Shown: piece by piece, positions 55,110 to 63,600 of the stretch
Numbering within the stretch: position 1 is the first letter of the stretch
Layout: the number at the start of each line of letters is the position of its first letter
From: JAKVCB01 sp963578605
GTDB taxonomy: Bacteria > Planctomycetota > Planctomycetia > Pirellulales > Lacipirellulaceae
Length of the DNA: 64,000 nucleotides
Direction: 5' to 3'
NCBI GenBank assembly: GCA_963578605.1
Contig: CAUZEA010000006.1
Coordinates: 1-64,000, forward strand
Translations under genes and position numbers: made by a program
The notes under the pieces: generated by a model
Databases searched by the model: none
Told to the model about the DNA's origin: nothing
Seen by the model: the letters and a program-made list of their open reading frames with translations, nothing else

Positions 55110-56498
55110 TCAGCGGCTTGAATTACCACTCAAAACTTCCGTCATCGTTTCATCAAGAATCTTTACGATCTCATCGATGTCGTTTTTTGTCACGACCAAT
55201 GCTGGCCCCAAGGCGATCCAATGTGGGTCAAACCGCGTGAGCAAACCACGATCGAGCGCTGCCCGGCCAATTTGGATACCGATAGCAGTCTCGGCGGGGA
55301 ATGGTTCCTTGGATTCAGGATTTTTGACGAATTCCATGCACAAGAACAATCCTTTGCCGCGAATGTCACCGATGATGCCGTGTTTTCGCAGGCCCTCCAG
55401 CCCTGCCCGCAGCCGCTGGCCCATGGCGCGGGTATTGGCCAGCAGATCACGGTCAATAATCTCGCGGATCGTGGCGATGCCTGCGGCAGCGGCCACGGGG
55501 TTTCCTTCAAACGTATGGCCTTCCACAAAACCGGGATTTTCGGGCGGATCGCCCCAGAATGCCTTGGCCAGATGATCGCGACAAATCAGTGCTGAGAGCG
55601 GCGCGTATCCGCTGCTGATACCCTTGGCACAGCAGATCATGTCTGGCAGCACATCAAATGTCTCTGCGGCGAACATTTGGCCCGTCCTTCCAAAGCCGGT
55701 GATGACCTCATCAAAGATCAGCAGCGTATTGTGGCGGTCACAGATTTCGCGCAACATGGGCAAGTACTCTTCAGGAGGATCGATAACCCCGCCCGTATGC
55801 CCAATCGGTTCGACCATCACCGCCGCCACTGTTTCTGGCCCCTCGAGATCAATGGTATCGCCGATCAGGGAGGCGCAGGTGATGTCGCAGCTCCCGTATT
55901 CTTTGCCGAACGGACAGCGGTAGCAGGTCGGCGGGAAGACTTTGATGAAACCGGGTGCCAGCGGCTCGTTCACCGAGCGGCGGGCCTTGAGTCCGCCAGC
56001 CGAAAGCGACCCCATGGTGGAACCGTGCCAGCTCAAATAACGCGAAATGATCTTGTACTTGCGTGGGTTTCCGGTCAGCTGGTGATATTGCCGAGCCATT
56101 TTGATGGCCGCTTCGGTCGCTTCGGATCCACTCGTTGCAAACTTTACCGTGTTCAAGTCTCCCGGCGCCAATTCGGCCAGCAAATTCGCCAGCTGGATTG
56201 CCACGGGGTTGGTGCCGTGCATCGGCGGCGAAAATGACAGGCGATCTAATTGGTCTATGATCGCTTGTTTCACGCGTGGATTGTTGTGGCCAACCGAGAC
56301 GACATAAATGCCTGACAGTGCGTCCAAGTACTCTTTGCCGTTGACGTCCCAGTAGCGAACGCCGTCAGCCCGGTCCATGACCAGTGGTCGCTTGGCGAAT
56401 TCCTTCATCTGGTCCCGCGCGATAATGTGACGGAGGAATTCCTCCTGGGTTGTGTTTTCGGACGGGACCAGTTCGATCTGGGATCTAGTTGGATTCAA
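55110..56498 (-). CDS. Class III pyridoxal-phosphate aminotransferase
   Basis: A 462-aa class III aminotransferase, transferring an omega-amino group to an oxoacid. Motifs: YLDALSGIYVVSVGHNNPRV, FATSGSEATEAAIKMARQY (PLP phosphate binding), YLSWHGSTMGSLSAGG, LLIFDEVITGFGRTGQMF (Asp binding the PLP nitrogen), and CCAKGISSGYAPLSALI with the Schiff-base Lys. A Cys-rich loop PPTCYRCPFGKEYGSC is typical of the subgroup. Start is TTG at 56498 with CGAGGT 9 bases upstream. It is followed upstream by the M20 peptidase (97 bases away, same strand), consistent with joint use of an N-acyl or amino-acid substrate. The exact substrate is unknown. Confidence 0.85.
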   Translation of the reverse strand: MNPTRSQIELVPSENTTQEEFLRHIIARDQMKEFAKRPLVMDRADGVRYWDVNGKEYLDALSGIYVVSVGHNNPRVKQAIIDQLDRLSFSPPMHGTNPVAIQLANLLAELAPGDLNTVKFATSGSEATEAAIKMARQYHQLTGNPRKYKIISRYLSWHGSTMGSLSAGGLKARRSVNEPLAPGFIKVFPPTCYRCPFGKEYGSCDITCASLIGDTIDLEGPETVAAVMVEPIGHTGGVIDPPEEYLPMLREICDRHNTLLIFDEVITGFGRTGQMFAAETFDVLPDMICCAKGISSGYAPLSALICRDHLAKAFWGDPPENPGFVEGHTFEGNPVAAAAGIATIREIIDRDLLANTRAMGQRLRAGLEGLRKHGIIGDIRGKGLFLCMEFVKNPESKEPFPAETAIGIQIGRAALDRGLLTRFDPHWIALGPALVVTKNDIDEIVKILDETMTEVLSGNSSR

Positions 56499-56595
56499 AA
56501 TGTCGTACCTCGGTAGATTGTGCTTAGGTTTGCCGGAATAGCCGAAGTGGTCAGACTTTGGGGAAAGGGCAGCTAACGTTTATGCTCATATAACT

Positions 56596-57774
56596 TCAGC
56601 ACCCACAAAAATTCAACGCGGTTAATGCATAAGTGTGAGCAACCCGCACCAATTCATCAACGCTAACACGTTCATCCATGGTATGAGCCCCCGTGGCGCC
56701 AGGCCCGTGCGTGATGGCTGGGATCCCGCCTCTTGTCACGTATGTATTACCATCGTCCACGAACGGTTTCGCCCCGAAGGGCAGAGTCTTGCCAGTGATT
56801 GATTCATGGGCACTTTCGAAGGCGGTGATCAGGAGATTTTGCTGATCCATTCGAAAGGCATTCATCCGTGTATCGAGCTGGCTTTCGATCCTGGTACCCG
56901 TGGCGGCGGCGACTTCCGCCAACAAAGCGTCGTACTGCTGGACAATCGCTTCGGGCGACTCCTCCGGCAACCAACGTCGCGTCCCGTGAATATGGCATTC
57001 GGTTGGCGCTTGATTGAAGATTTCGCCCGAGTCGATCTTGCCAATAAACACCGATCCAGACCCCGCCAACGGATCCACGGTCGCGGCAAGTTCTGCCCCC
57101 AGTTGTTCCAGTCGCCGGATGAGTTCGCAGGCGGCCAGGATGACGTGGGGTTGGCCCTCAGGTCGCAGGACTTCGTGAATTGGATCGCCCTCTCGACGGA
57201 TCGTGATTTGCATGACCGCGATTCCGCGACCGACAACCGGGATGCTGTCACAGTGGTACTCAGGCAGCAGTACACCGTCGCCTACAAATCCCATTTCTAT
57301 CAGCTTGTCAACCTGGCGACCATCGCCCCACGGCGCCTCGTGATGATCGTGAGCGGTCAACATGATCACACCGGACTTGAAGCACCCGCTGTTATACAAG
57401 GCACGCATCGATTCAACCGCTGCGGCGACACCACCCTTCATGTCCGAAGCACCGCTACCGGTCAGCACCTTGTCCTTGACGTCGGGAGGTACAAAGGGAA
57501 GGTGTACGGTGTCGAGATGCACATCGTATTGCAACGTCTTGCCTGGTCTACCGCTATCCAATCGTGCAATGACCGCTGGAGCCTCGGGCCAATTCGCGTC
57601 TTCGCGCCGCACATCGAACCCATCGGCTGTGAGAATTTCAGCCAACCGATTGGCGACAGGTCCAGCCGATCGTGTCGGGCTGGGTATACCGATCAGTTCG
57701 ATTGCAGTTTCAATCAAACGTTCACGATTAAGAGCGTTTTGAAGTGTTGTCAGAGATTGTTGATCGAGTGGCAT
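56596..57774 (-). CDS. M20 family metallopeptidase/deacylase (ArgE/DapE-like)
   Basis: A 392-aa M20 enzyme. Metal ligands are visible: His-Asp in YDVHLDTVH, Asp in GSGASDMKGGVAAAVE, and the C-terminal His in GPGATGAHTMDERVSVDEL. The usual catalytic Glu-Glu pair is modified: the corresponding segment reads TAHDHHEAPWGDG, so an Asp-His-His-Glu arrangement replaces DEExG; the enzyme may have shifted substrate. A dimerisation domain lies in the middle (residues about 180-290). Cytoplasmic, no signal. Likely cleaves an acylated amino acid or small peptide. Confidence 0.82.
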   Translation of the reverse strand: MPLDQQSLTTLQNALNRERLIETAIELIGIPSPTRSAGPVANRLAEILTADGFDVRREDANWPEAPAVIARLDSGRPGKTLQYDVHLDTVHLPFVPPDVKDKVLTGSGASDMKGGVAAAVESMRALYNSGCFKSGVIMLTAHDHHEAPWGDGRQVDKLIEMGFVGDGVLLPEYHCDSIPVVGRGIAVMQITIRREGDPIHEVLRPEGQPHVILAACELIRRLEQLGAELAATVDPLAGSGSVFIGKIDSGEIFNQAPTECHIHGTRRWLPEESPEAIVQQYDALLAEVAAATGTRIESQLDTRMNAFRMDQQNLLITAFESAHESITGKTLPFGAKPFVDDGNTYVTRGGIPAITHGPGATGAHTMDERVSVDELVRVAHTYALTALNFCGC

Positions 57775-57957
57775 CCTGGGGATGATTCCGCGAGTCAGGC
57801 CAGTGGAACAGGTGGCAACCTCCCAATTCTACATCAATGGGTTGCAGCTGAAACGATGCGCCGGCCGATCATGAAACAGCTGGGAGACCCGGACGGCTGT
57901 CTCTAGCAAAAACTCCGCTCCTATTGGCTGGCAAGGATTTCCGTCATTTGCGGCGCC

Positions 57958-59631
57958 CTACTGAAAATCGACGAAATACAACTTGGCTTGCCGCATTTTG
58001 AAGCGGAGCATGACAGGCTCGCCGGGTTCGATACCAAGGTCATCATATTTTTTCCATCGGATGATGGTCTTGTGCTGATCGCCGATGATGGGGATGGCAT
58101 CGTCAAAGGTGCGGCCCGGAATGGGCTTGCCGTAGAAGTCCGCCGCTTCGACCAGCACTTCGCCGGCCCGGCTGGTCGAGGCATTGATGCGTGCCTGCTT
58201 ACCCGGGGCCAGGAATGCAAAGGTGGTGAAGCGCCCCTGGTCGGTTGCTTCGATGCCCATCAAGCGGCCCTTGGGCCAGATCGCCAGGCCCCACTTTTCA
58301 GCGTAGTATCCCCGGGGATATTTGTGTGGCAGGGGATCGCCGCGGAACGGAATGACCCAGCTTCCATCGCCCAATTCGGCAAGCCCCGGGTTAGGCATCC
58401 AAAGCGCACCGCCGTCCCATTGGCCGTAGTCCGACATTTCGAGCACGGGTGATCCCGGCGCCAAGTGCCACACTTTACCTTCCTGGCTGGTGTACAGGTC
58501 AATCGCGCAGCCGTCCCTGGCCTGGATGTAGCGCGACGGGAACATGAGATGGTTTTCGGGTGCACCGGGCACCGTTGTGTAGACGTTGAAGTAGAAGGTG
58601 TCTGTGGGAGACATCGAGGTGCTGGTCTCGATAACGATTTCTGACAGCGGGAAGTTCCGGAAGTCCGCTGACTCGGAACGGCCAATGGCGCGACGGCCGG
58701 CGAACTGGTGATACCGCGTGTGTTCAAGGGGATAGCCTTTGGCGCGGGAACCGACCTGGTACGTACGCATGTACATGACGTACTTCTTCAGCTTCGGGTC
58801 ATAGTAGATGTACTGCCCGCCATCGCTGGCTTCGACGCTGATGGGCTCAGGCAAATCTGTCCAATGGAACCCGTCAGGCGAGACAGAACCGAAAACGGCG
58901 TGGACCCGGCCAGGGTCGGTTTCGGTGGCCATCTTTTGCCAGGGCCGCCGCTGCTTGTACTCCTCGAAGGCTTCGAGATCATAATCGCTGTTCGTGGCCC
59001 GCTTGAAGCGCTCTGCTGGCGGGGCCATGGGGTCGTAGAACATGCGGGTGCCGGACGAGGGCGCCAAGTTGTTCTCCTTGCTCCCTTTGAACTCGACTAA
59101 CCCGAGCCTGGGTCGTTCCCACGTAACACCATCTTTGGACTCGAAATAGCAACCGCCGCCCGGCTTGCAGTTGCCCCAGGCTATAATTTTGTCCTCGAGC
59201 TGGAGCAAACCAGTGATCTCGATCCCGTCCTTCTCCCACGGATACTCTGGCTCGATGGGGAATTCACCCTTCTGAGCCGGTTCACAAACCAGTTGAATGC
59301 CGTGGGGCAGATCGTATTCAACCCAATGCGTGTGGGGGTCGTTCGCTTTTGCCATGACGCTGCGGTCTGCAAAGACGCTCTTCCCTTCGTCATCCTGCCA
59401 GTCGAATTGACCGGGCCGCACCCAGTACCAGGTGGTAAACGCCATGCGTTTGCCTATCATTTCAAACGGTTCACCCCAGCCCAACTCGTGGTGGATTGCC
59501 GCGGCCCGATGGGGCATGAAGACCACCAGTCCCATCACCAGGGTGAGGGCGAACGAGGCCCAGGCCAGATGCCCAGTACCCATCAATGGCCCAGTACGAT
59601 TGATTGGATTGTGCATTGGCAGATTCATCAT
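57958..59631 (-). CDS. Secreted beta-propeller glycoside-hydrolase-like protein
   Basis: A 557-aa exported protein with AGGAAAGAG upstream of ATG 59631. An N-terminal signal/anchor (ASFALTLVMGLVVFMPHRAAA) precedes a five-bladed-propeller type domain like GH32/GH43/sialidase-like proteins of planctomycetes: WGNCKPGGGCYFESKDGVTW, VHAVFGSVSPDGFHWTDL, YYDPKLKKYVMYMRTYQVG, FPSRYIQARDGCAIDLYTSQ and YYAEKWGLAIWPKGRLMGIE. Substrate not determinable. A small beta-sandwich ends it. The 183 bases to the M20 gene hold nothing clear. Confidence 0.75.
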   Translation of the reverse strand: MMNLPMHNPINRTGPLMGTGHLAWASFALTLVMGLVVFMPHRAAAIHHELGWGEPFEMIGKRMAFTTWYWVRPGQFDWQDDEGKSVFADRSVMAKANDPHTHWVEYDLPHGIQLVCEPAQKGEFPIEPEYPWEKDGIEITGLLQLEDKIIAWGNCKPGGGCYFESKDGVTWERPRLGLVEFKGSKENNLAPSSGTRMFYDPMAPPAERFKRATNSDYDLEAFEEYKQRRPWQKMATETDPGRVHAVFGSVSPDGFHWTDLPEPISVEASDGGQYIYYDPKLKKYVMYMRTYQVGSRAKGYPLEHTRYHQFAGRRAIGRSESADFRNFPLSEIVIETSTSMSPTDTFYFNVYTTVPGAPENHLMFPSRYIQARDGCAIDLYTSQEGKVWHLAPGSPVLEMSDYGQWDGGALWMPNPGLAELGDGSWVIPFRGDPLPHKYPRGYYAEKWGLAIWPKGRLMGIEATDQGRFTTFAFLAPGKQARINASTSRAGEVLVEAADFYGKPIPGRTFDDAIPIIGDQHKTIIRWKKYDDLGIEPGEPVMLRFKMRQAKLYFVDFQ

Positions 59632-59772
59632 AACTCTTTCCTCGTTGCGTCAACCTAGTTGAGCCGCACCTACCGCGCCGGCCCGTTGCCTGTCAGGCGT
59701 GGTGCAAGCCGCAAACTGAGATTTGTCATATAGACCTGCGCGCGACCATTGCAGACAGTTTTTTTAGGCGTG

Positions 59773-60285
59773 TTACGGTGTGCTGTCAACGATCGATTTC
59801 TTACTGGAACCGGTCTGGGGTGCACCGCTTTGTTCGCCCTTGGTGTTGATAGAATCGGCAATCCACCCTGCTTCAACGAAAGCATCGTCAAGCATCTCTT
59901 CTGTCGCAGACGCACCCTGCGTCCAGTTGATTAGCCGTCAGGTAAATCCGTATTGCGTTGCTGAACGGGCGTTGCGATCAATGTCCAGACCATTAATACG
60001 CACGGTCGGGCTACCAATAAACTTGTGTCGCTGAACGTCCTCGTCGGTCTTCACGAGGATTCTCTGGATATTGATGTCGACATCAATTTTGTTCGCGTAT
60101 TCTTTGATGAGAGCGACCGCCCTCTCCGTATTTGCTCAACCTTTGGTTTGTAGAACTGTCACAGTTCTTTTCATTGAGAGCTCGGAACGTGTCTGTTCTG
60201 CGTCGTTCGTGTCGTTGTGATGACCGCACGAAAGCAGTAATGCTGGTAACAGCACGAAAAGGAAGCGTGAAACGGGTTTGGTCAT
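59773..60285 (-). CDS. Selenoprotein candidate: thioredoxin-fold lipoprotein with two in-frame UGA (Sec)
   Basis: Reading - strand from ATG 60285 to TAA at 59773-59775 gives 170 codons with only two interruptions, both TGA: codon 50 (60136-60138) and codon 116 (59938-59940). Residues 1-20 form a lipoprotein signal (FLFVLLPALLLSC, lipobox LLSC). Then VTVLQTKG-U-ANTERAVALI is the first strand and active-site helix of a thioredoxin fold, with UGA where GCPN-type relatives have Cys. HKFIGSPTVRINGLDIDRNA is the cis-proline strand, and QYGFT-U-RLINWTQGA places the second UGA where relatives have GxxCR. After it comes a helix (ATEEMLDDAFVEAGW). Hairpins with GG/U loops follow both UGAs. UGA is a normal stop elsewhere in the window, so selenocysteine insertion is the best reading; a double Cys-to-stop pseudogene is the alternative. 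Possibly related to annotated small thioredoxin-like (seleno)proteins. The 141-base gap to the next gene has no terminator. Confidence 0.72.
59907..59925 (-). promoter_or_regulatory. SECIS-like hairpin after the second UGA
   Basis: 12 bases past the UGA at 59938-59940, the RNA forms GACGC / GCGUC (five Watson-Crick pairs, two more G-U wobbles) closing the loop AGGGU. Bacterial SECIS elements are hairpins 3' of UGA whose apical loop holds conserved G residues and a U. Confidence 0.5.
60106..60127 (-). promoter_or_regulatory. SECIS-like hairpin after the first UGA
   Basis: Eleven bases past the UGA at 60136-60138, GAGGGC (60124-60119) pairs with GCUCUC (60114-60109; one G-U), closing a GGUC tetraloop. 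GGUC also occurs in the apical loop of the E. coli fdhF SECIS. The fold lies wholly in coding sequence, as bacterial SECIS elements do. Confidence 0.55.
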
Positions 60286-60295
60286 GCTAGTTTGA

Positions 60296-60354
60296 GCCTA
60301 AGGTGAGAGTTCGACGGCGCGGTCTACCGCGCCCGCTGAAGCGCCTTGTTAGAT
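60296..60354 (-). other. attC-like (59-base-element) recombination site
   Basis: Exactly 59 bp between ATCTAAC (reading -, at 60354-60348; fits RYYYAAC) and CTTAGGC (60302-60296; GTTRRRY with G changed to C). The inside is an imperfect palindrome with the perfect stem GGCGCGG/CCGCGCC around a 4-base loop and the familiar AAGGCGCTTCAGCG start. It begins 9 bases after the stop of the DUF6868 gene, the position of attC in an integron cassette, and the selenoprotein gene starts 11 bases beyond it. The G-to-C change at the crossover box may make it inactive. Confidence 0.55.
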
Positions 60355-60363
60355 GCCTCTATG

Positions 60364-60606
60364 TCATCCAACAATACGTAATGCCAAATATGGGGTAACA
60401 TTGAACAGGATGACACATATCTTGAAGAATCCCATACTGGCGTAGTGAATCGCATCGAACTTTTCCCACGACAACTTGAACCACTTCCCATGAATTCGAT
60501 AGATCCAATCGTGGGCCAGCGTGAAACCCAGGAACCACAATAGCAGAACCCCGATGTTGATTACCGCGCACCAGGCTAAACTATCACGAATTAACTCAAC
60601 GGTCAT
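60364..60606 (-). CDS. DUF6868-like small membrane protein
   Basis: An 80-aa protein starting MTVELIRDSLAWCAVINIGV, with AAAGAGAGA upstream. One strong transmembrane helix (INIGVLLLWFLGFTLAHDW) and a second hydrophobic stretch (FKICVILFNVTPYLALRI) flank a conserved middle (WFKLSWEKFDAIHYASMG). This matches the pattern of the DUF6868 family, common in planctomycetes and proteobacteria and sometimes carried on cassettes; function unknown. An attC-like site directly follows the stop. Confidence 0.75.
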   Translation of the reverse strand: MTVELIRDSLAWCAVINIGVLLLWFLGFTLAHDWIYRIHGKWFKLSWEKFDAIHYASMGFFKICVILFNVTPYLALRIVG

Positions 60607-60667
60607 TTCTTATCTCTCTTTCCGGCATGTAACGACGAAGATCACCGGGGTGGCCGGGCCCAATTTT

Positions 60668-63600
60668 TCACCACCGCAACGTGACACGCTCACCAAGAAG
60701 GTCCCCAGACAGGCCACGATAACGGTCCCACTCGAACTGCTTGCCCTGGTTGTCATCATCGCGATCGGCCGCGAACACTTCCTTGGCAAGTTCCTGCCGA
60801 TTGGCATTGTCGTCACTTGCCAGAAGGGATAGTAAATCCCCAACTCCGGACGTTACGTTCGTTGTTGTGGACTCAAGAGAGAGCGGCTCTGTTTCTGGCA
60901 CCAACACCCGTGAGGAGTCCAGCTGTGAGAGTGCCATGTTGAGAAATGCCATGTCGAGAAATGCCATGTCGAGAAATGCCATGTCGAGAAATGCGATCTT
61001 CATCGGGATCGAATCAACCGGGTCTGGTTCCCCCATTGGAGCGAAGTCGTGTGAGGACTCCACCTGTGCAATCGCCTGGTCGACGGTCGCGGGAGGTACC
61101 TCTTCAAACGCGCTGGCTGCCGCCGATCCAATCGTTTGCCCAAAGTGAGCGACCCACACCTGGTAGTCGTCATTGTCGATCTGGCAATTCTGATCATGGT
61201 CTGCCCGCAGATCGCCGGTCGATCCGAGCGTGTCGCGCCAAATTGTATAGTCTGCGGCGTCAACGACATTGTCGCCATTAAAGTCACCGGGCAATACGGG
61301 TTCGTCCGGTCCAGGTAGGGGCGGGCCTTCGGTCAGTTTGACCGTTCCGTTGCCAACGTTCTTAATGAAGACATGTCCACACGGATCGACGTGATAAGCA
61401 TCAACCGTCGCGTTACGTACGTCCTGTTCCGACGTCATCATCGTCGCGTTGGCCACGTTCACGCCCGCCCACGGGTGCTTGACTCGCACAAAGACGTAGT
61501 CACCGCCACCGATGGTATCAATAACATTCACGTCGATTTTGTTGCTGTTGAGAGGCGTATCGTAATTGACCGTGTAGACAAAATCGGTGTTCATCACCAG
61601 GCCGATCTGAGTATACGCTTCGTGCTCTGGTATATCGGTGTGGCTGGCATCTGTACCAGGACCACCCGTGCGCGAAATAGTCGTGGTTGGTTGATTAGCG
61701 GGGGCAAGCCCATGAATCAGCTTGAGATGACCAAACCGGCGTTGGCTCACGGCCGCCTTTTCCCAACCTGGCAGCACGATGTCGCCGTCGGATCGCATCA
61801 TGGGATGATCGTAGATGATCGACTGCCCGGTAGTGCCGGTGAGCGTGCCGTCGGTGTCGTAAAGCGAGAAGCCCCAGTGACGTGAAAGCGTGTTGTTCTT
61901 TAGGGAGTCTGGGAATGTAAACGGTGTTGCCGGGTCGCTAATGGTAATTTCTTCGAAAATGTGGTTTGCGTGGCGACTCGAGGCGCCAATGACAGTGAAC
62001 AGGCCGGCACCCGCGTTGTTGAAGCCGGCAAAGTGAACGTTACGGACCGTGTTGGGGCCGTCGTAGACTGCAAAACCATGCTTTTTCGCGCCGGCGATGA
62101 CGTTGTCGGTCGCGCCGACAATGAGCGAGTCGCTAATCGTTTGGTCGAAGGCGAACATGGTGCCCTGATAGTTGTTCGCCAGCAGGGCGTTGGTGACGTG
62201 GATGTTGCCCGTACCTCGGATGTAAATGCCGTTCTTGGTGTTAGCAAAGGCAGTGAGGTCGGTGAAATCGGCGATCGTCGGCGGGTCGTAGTGGGCGCTG
62301 ATAGCTTCGTCGGTGTCTACATCTGGTCCGCCGTCGATATCCAGGCCGATCGCGTTCGAATGAGCCCGGTTACCTTGGAACAGTTTGAGTGCGGTCGTCT
62401 GCGGGTTGACGCCAGCGTATTGTGGATCGTTCATCGATTGATTGAGCGGTCCGGTCGGCAGCGCAACCCAGAAGCCCGATCCCGTTTGTGAGCCCCCCGC
62501 TACGTTGCCGACAAACTCGTTGTCGGGATTGGTGATCCAGAACGTGCCGGGTCCGCTGATTTGCAACTGCTTCGGTCCCAGGTCGGTCGGCAACAACTCT
62601 TCACCCGGCTGCGGCTCGCGTGTCACGAGCCCCAGGTTGTAGTAGAACTTGTTACCTGTCTCGACCGCGTTTTCCAGGAAATAGCCACTTCCGATATGGT
62701 CGTAAGCGACCGTCCGCTCCACGAGAATGTTGTGCGAGGCGTGGATCGTCACCACCCGGTTGAAAGAGTGGTGAATGCTGGTGTTCTTGAGATAGTCACC
62801 GGCACGGTCACCCGCCAAATGCCAGTGGACCGGGTAGCGGGCGAGTTGGCTTTTCTGCCCCATGTGATGCAGCTCAATGCCGTCGATGTGTACCACGCCG
62901 GCCCCGGGCATGAACATCAGATGCCCGCCGATACCGTCACTGATGATAGATCCATCCGACAGGCGGACATTGTCAATGTAGGCGTTGTTCGGCCCGCCCC
63001 CCACATTTTCAGCTTTGTTGGTCCAGCGGATTGCCAGCGGATTGCCGATCGCATCGTCTCCGTCCGACAGGCTCGCCGCTACGGTCAACTCATCAAACGT
63101 ACCTCGGTTTGACCAGACTCCTTCGAGTGTGGCGAGCGCTACAAAATTGGCCGCATCACTGGAGCCACCATCCTGGTATCCCAGCTCAAGGAAGTAACCA
63201 TTGCCTGGACCAAGATTAAGACTCGTAGCGTCAACTTGAAGAGCGTACGTGGTGGCTTGAGCCAGATGTTGTGTAACGTTTCGGATGACGATCGGAGTTC
63301 CGTCGGGATCGGCCATGGACTTTGGCTGTGACCGTGTAAACGCCATTACATCGCCTTCGGGCGGCACTAAACCATTGGCTGTTGGATGGCCGACTGGCGC
63401 GGCCGCATAACCGTTGTCTCCCGGCAAGAATGAGTCGACGATCCAAGGGGCGTGGGGTCCCTGGCCAAGTGGACTGGCGGTTGTTCCACCGTCCTCAAAC
63501 CCAGAATCCTCAACGGCGAGTATATTTCCGACCTCCGTGCCTGCACCGCTCGCGTCCCCCTGAATCTTGATATTCCGGCTGAGGAGGCCGACCTCGGCAC

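Noticed and set aside
56806..57906. 366-aa + strand ORF
   Set aside because: Antisense shadow of the M20 peptidase gene.
59641..59772. Second attC-like site after the selenoprotein gene
   Set aside because: A GC-rich palindromic stretch exists but no RYYYAAC/GTTRRRY box pair at suitable spacing.
59773..60285. Genome-wide UGA-as-Trp recoding
   Set aside because: Several confident genes end in TGA at the expected length (for example those ending at 7540, 4563 and the DUF6868 gene), and the two internal UGAs align with Cys, not Trp, positions.
60607..60667. attC-like site upstream of DUF6868 gene
   Set aside because: GTTACAT resembles a crossover box but violates the consensus and has no partner box.
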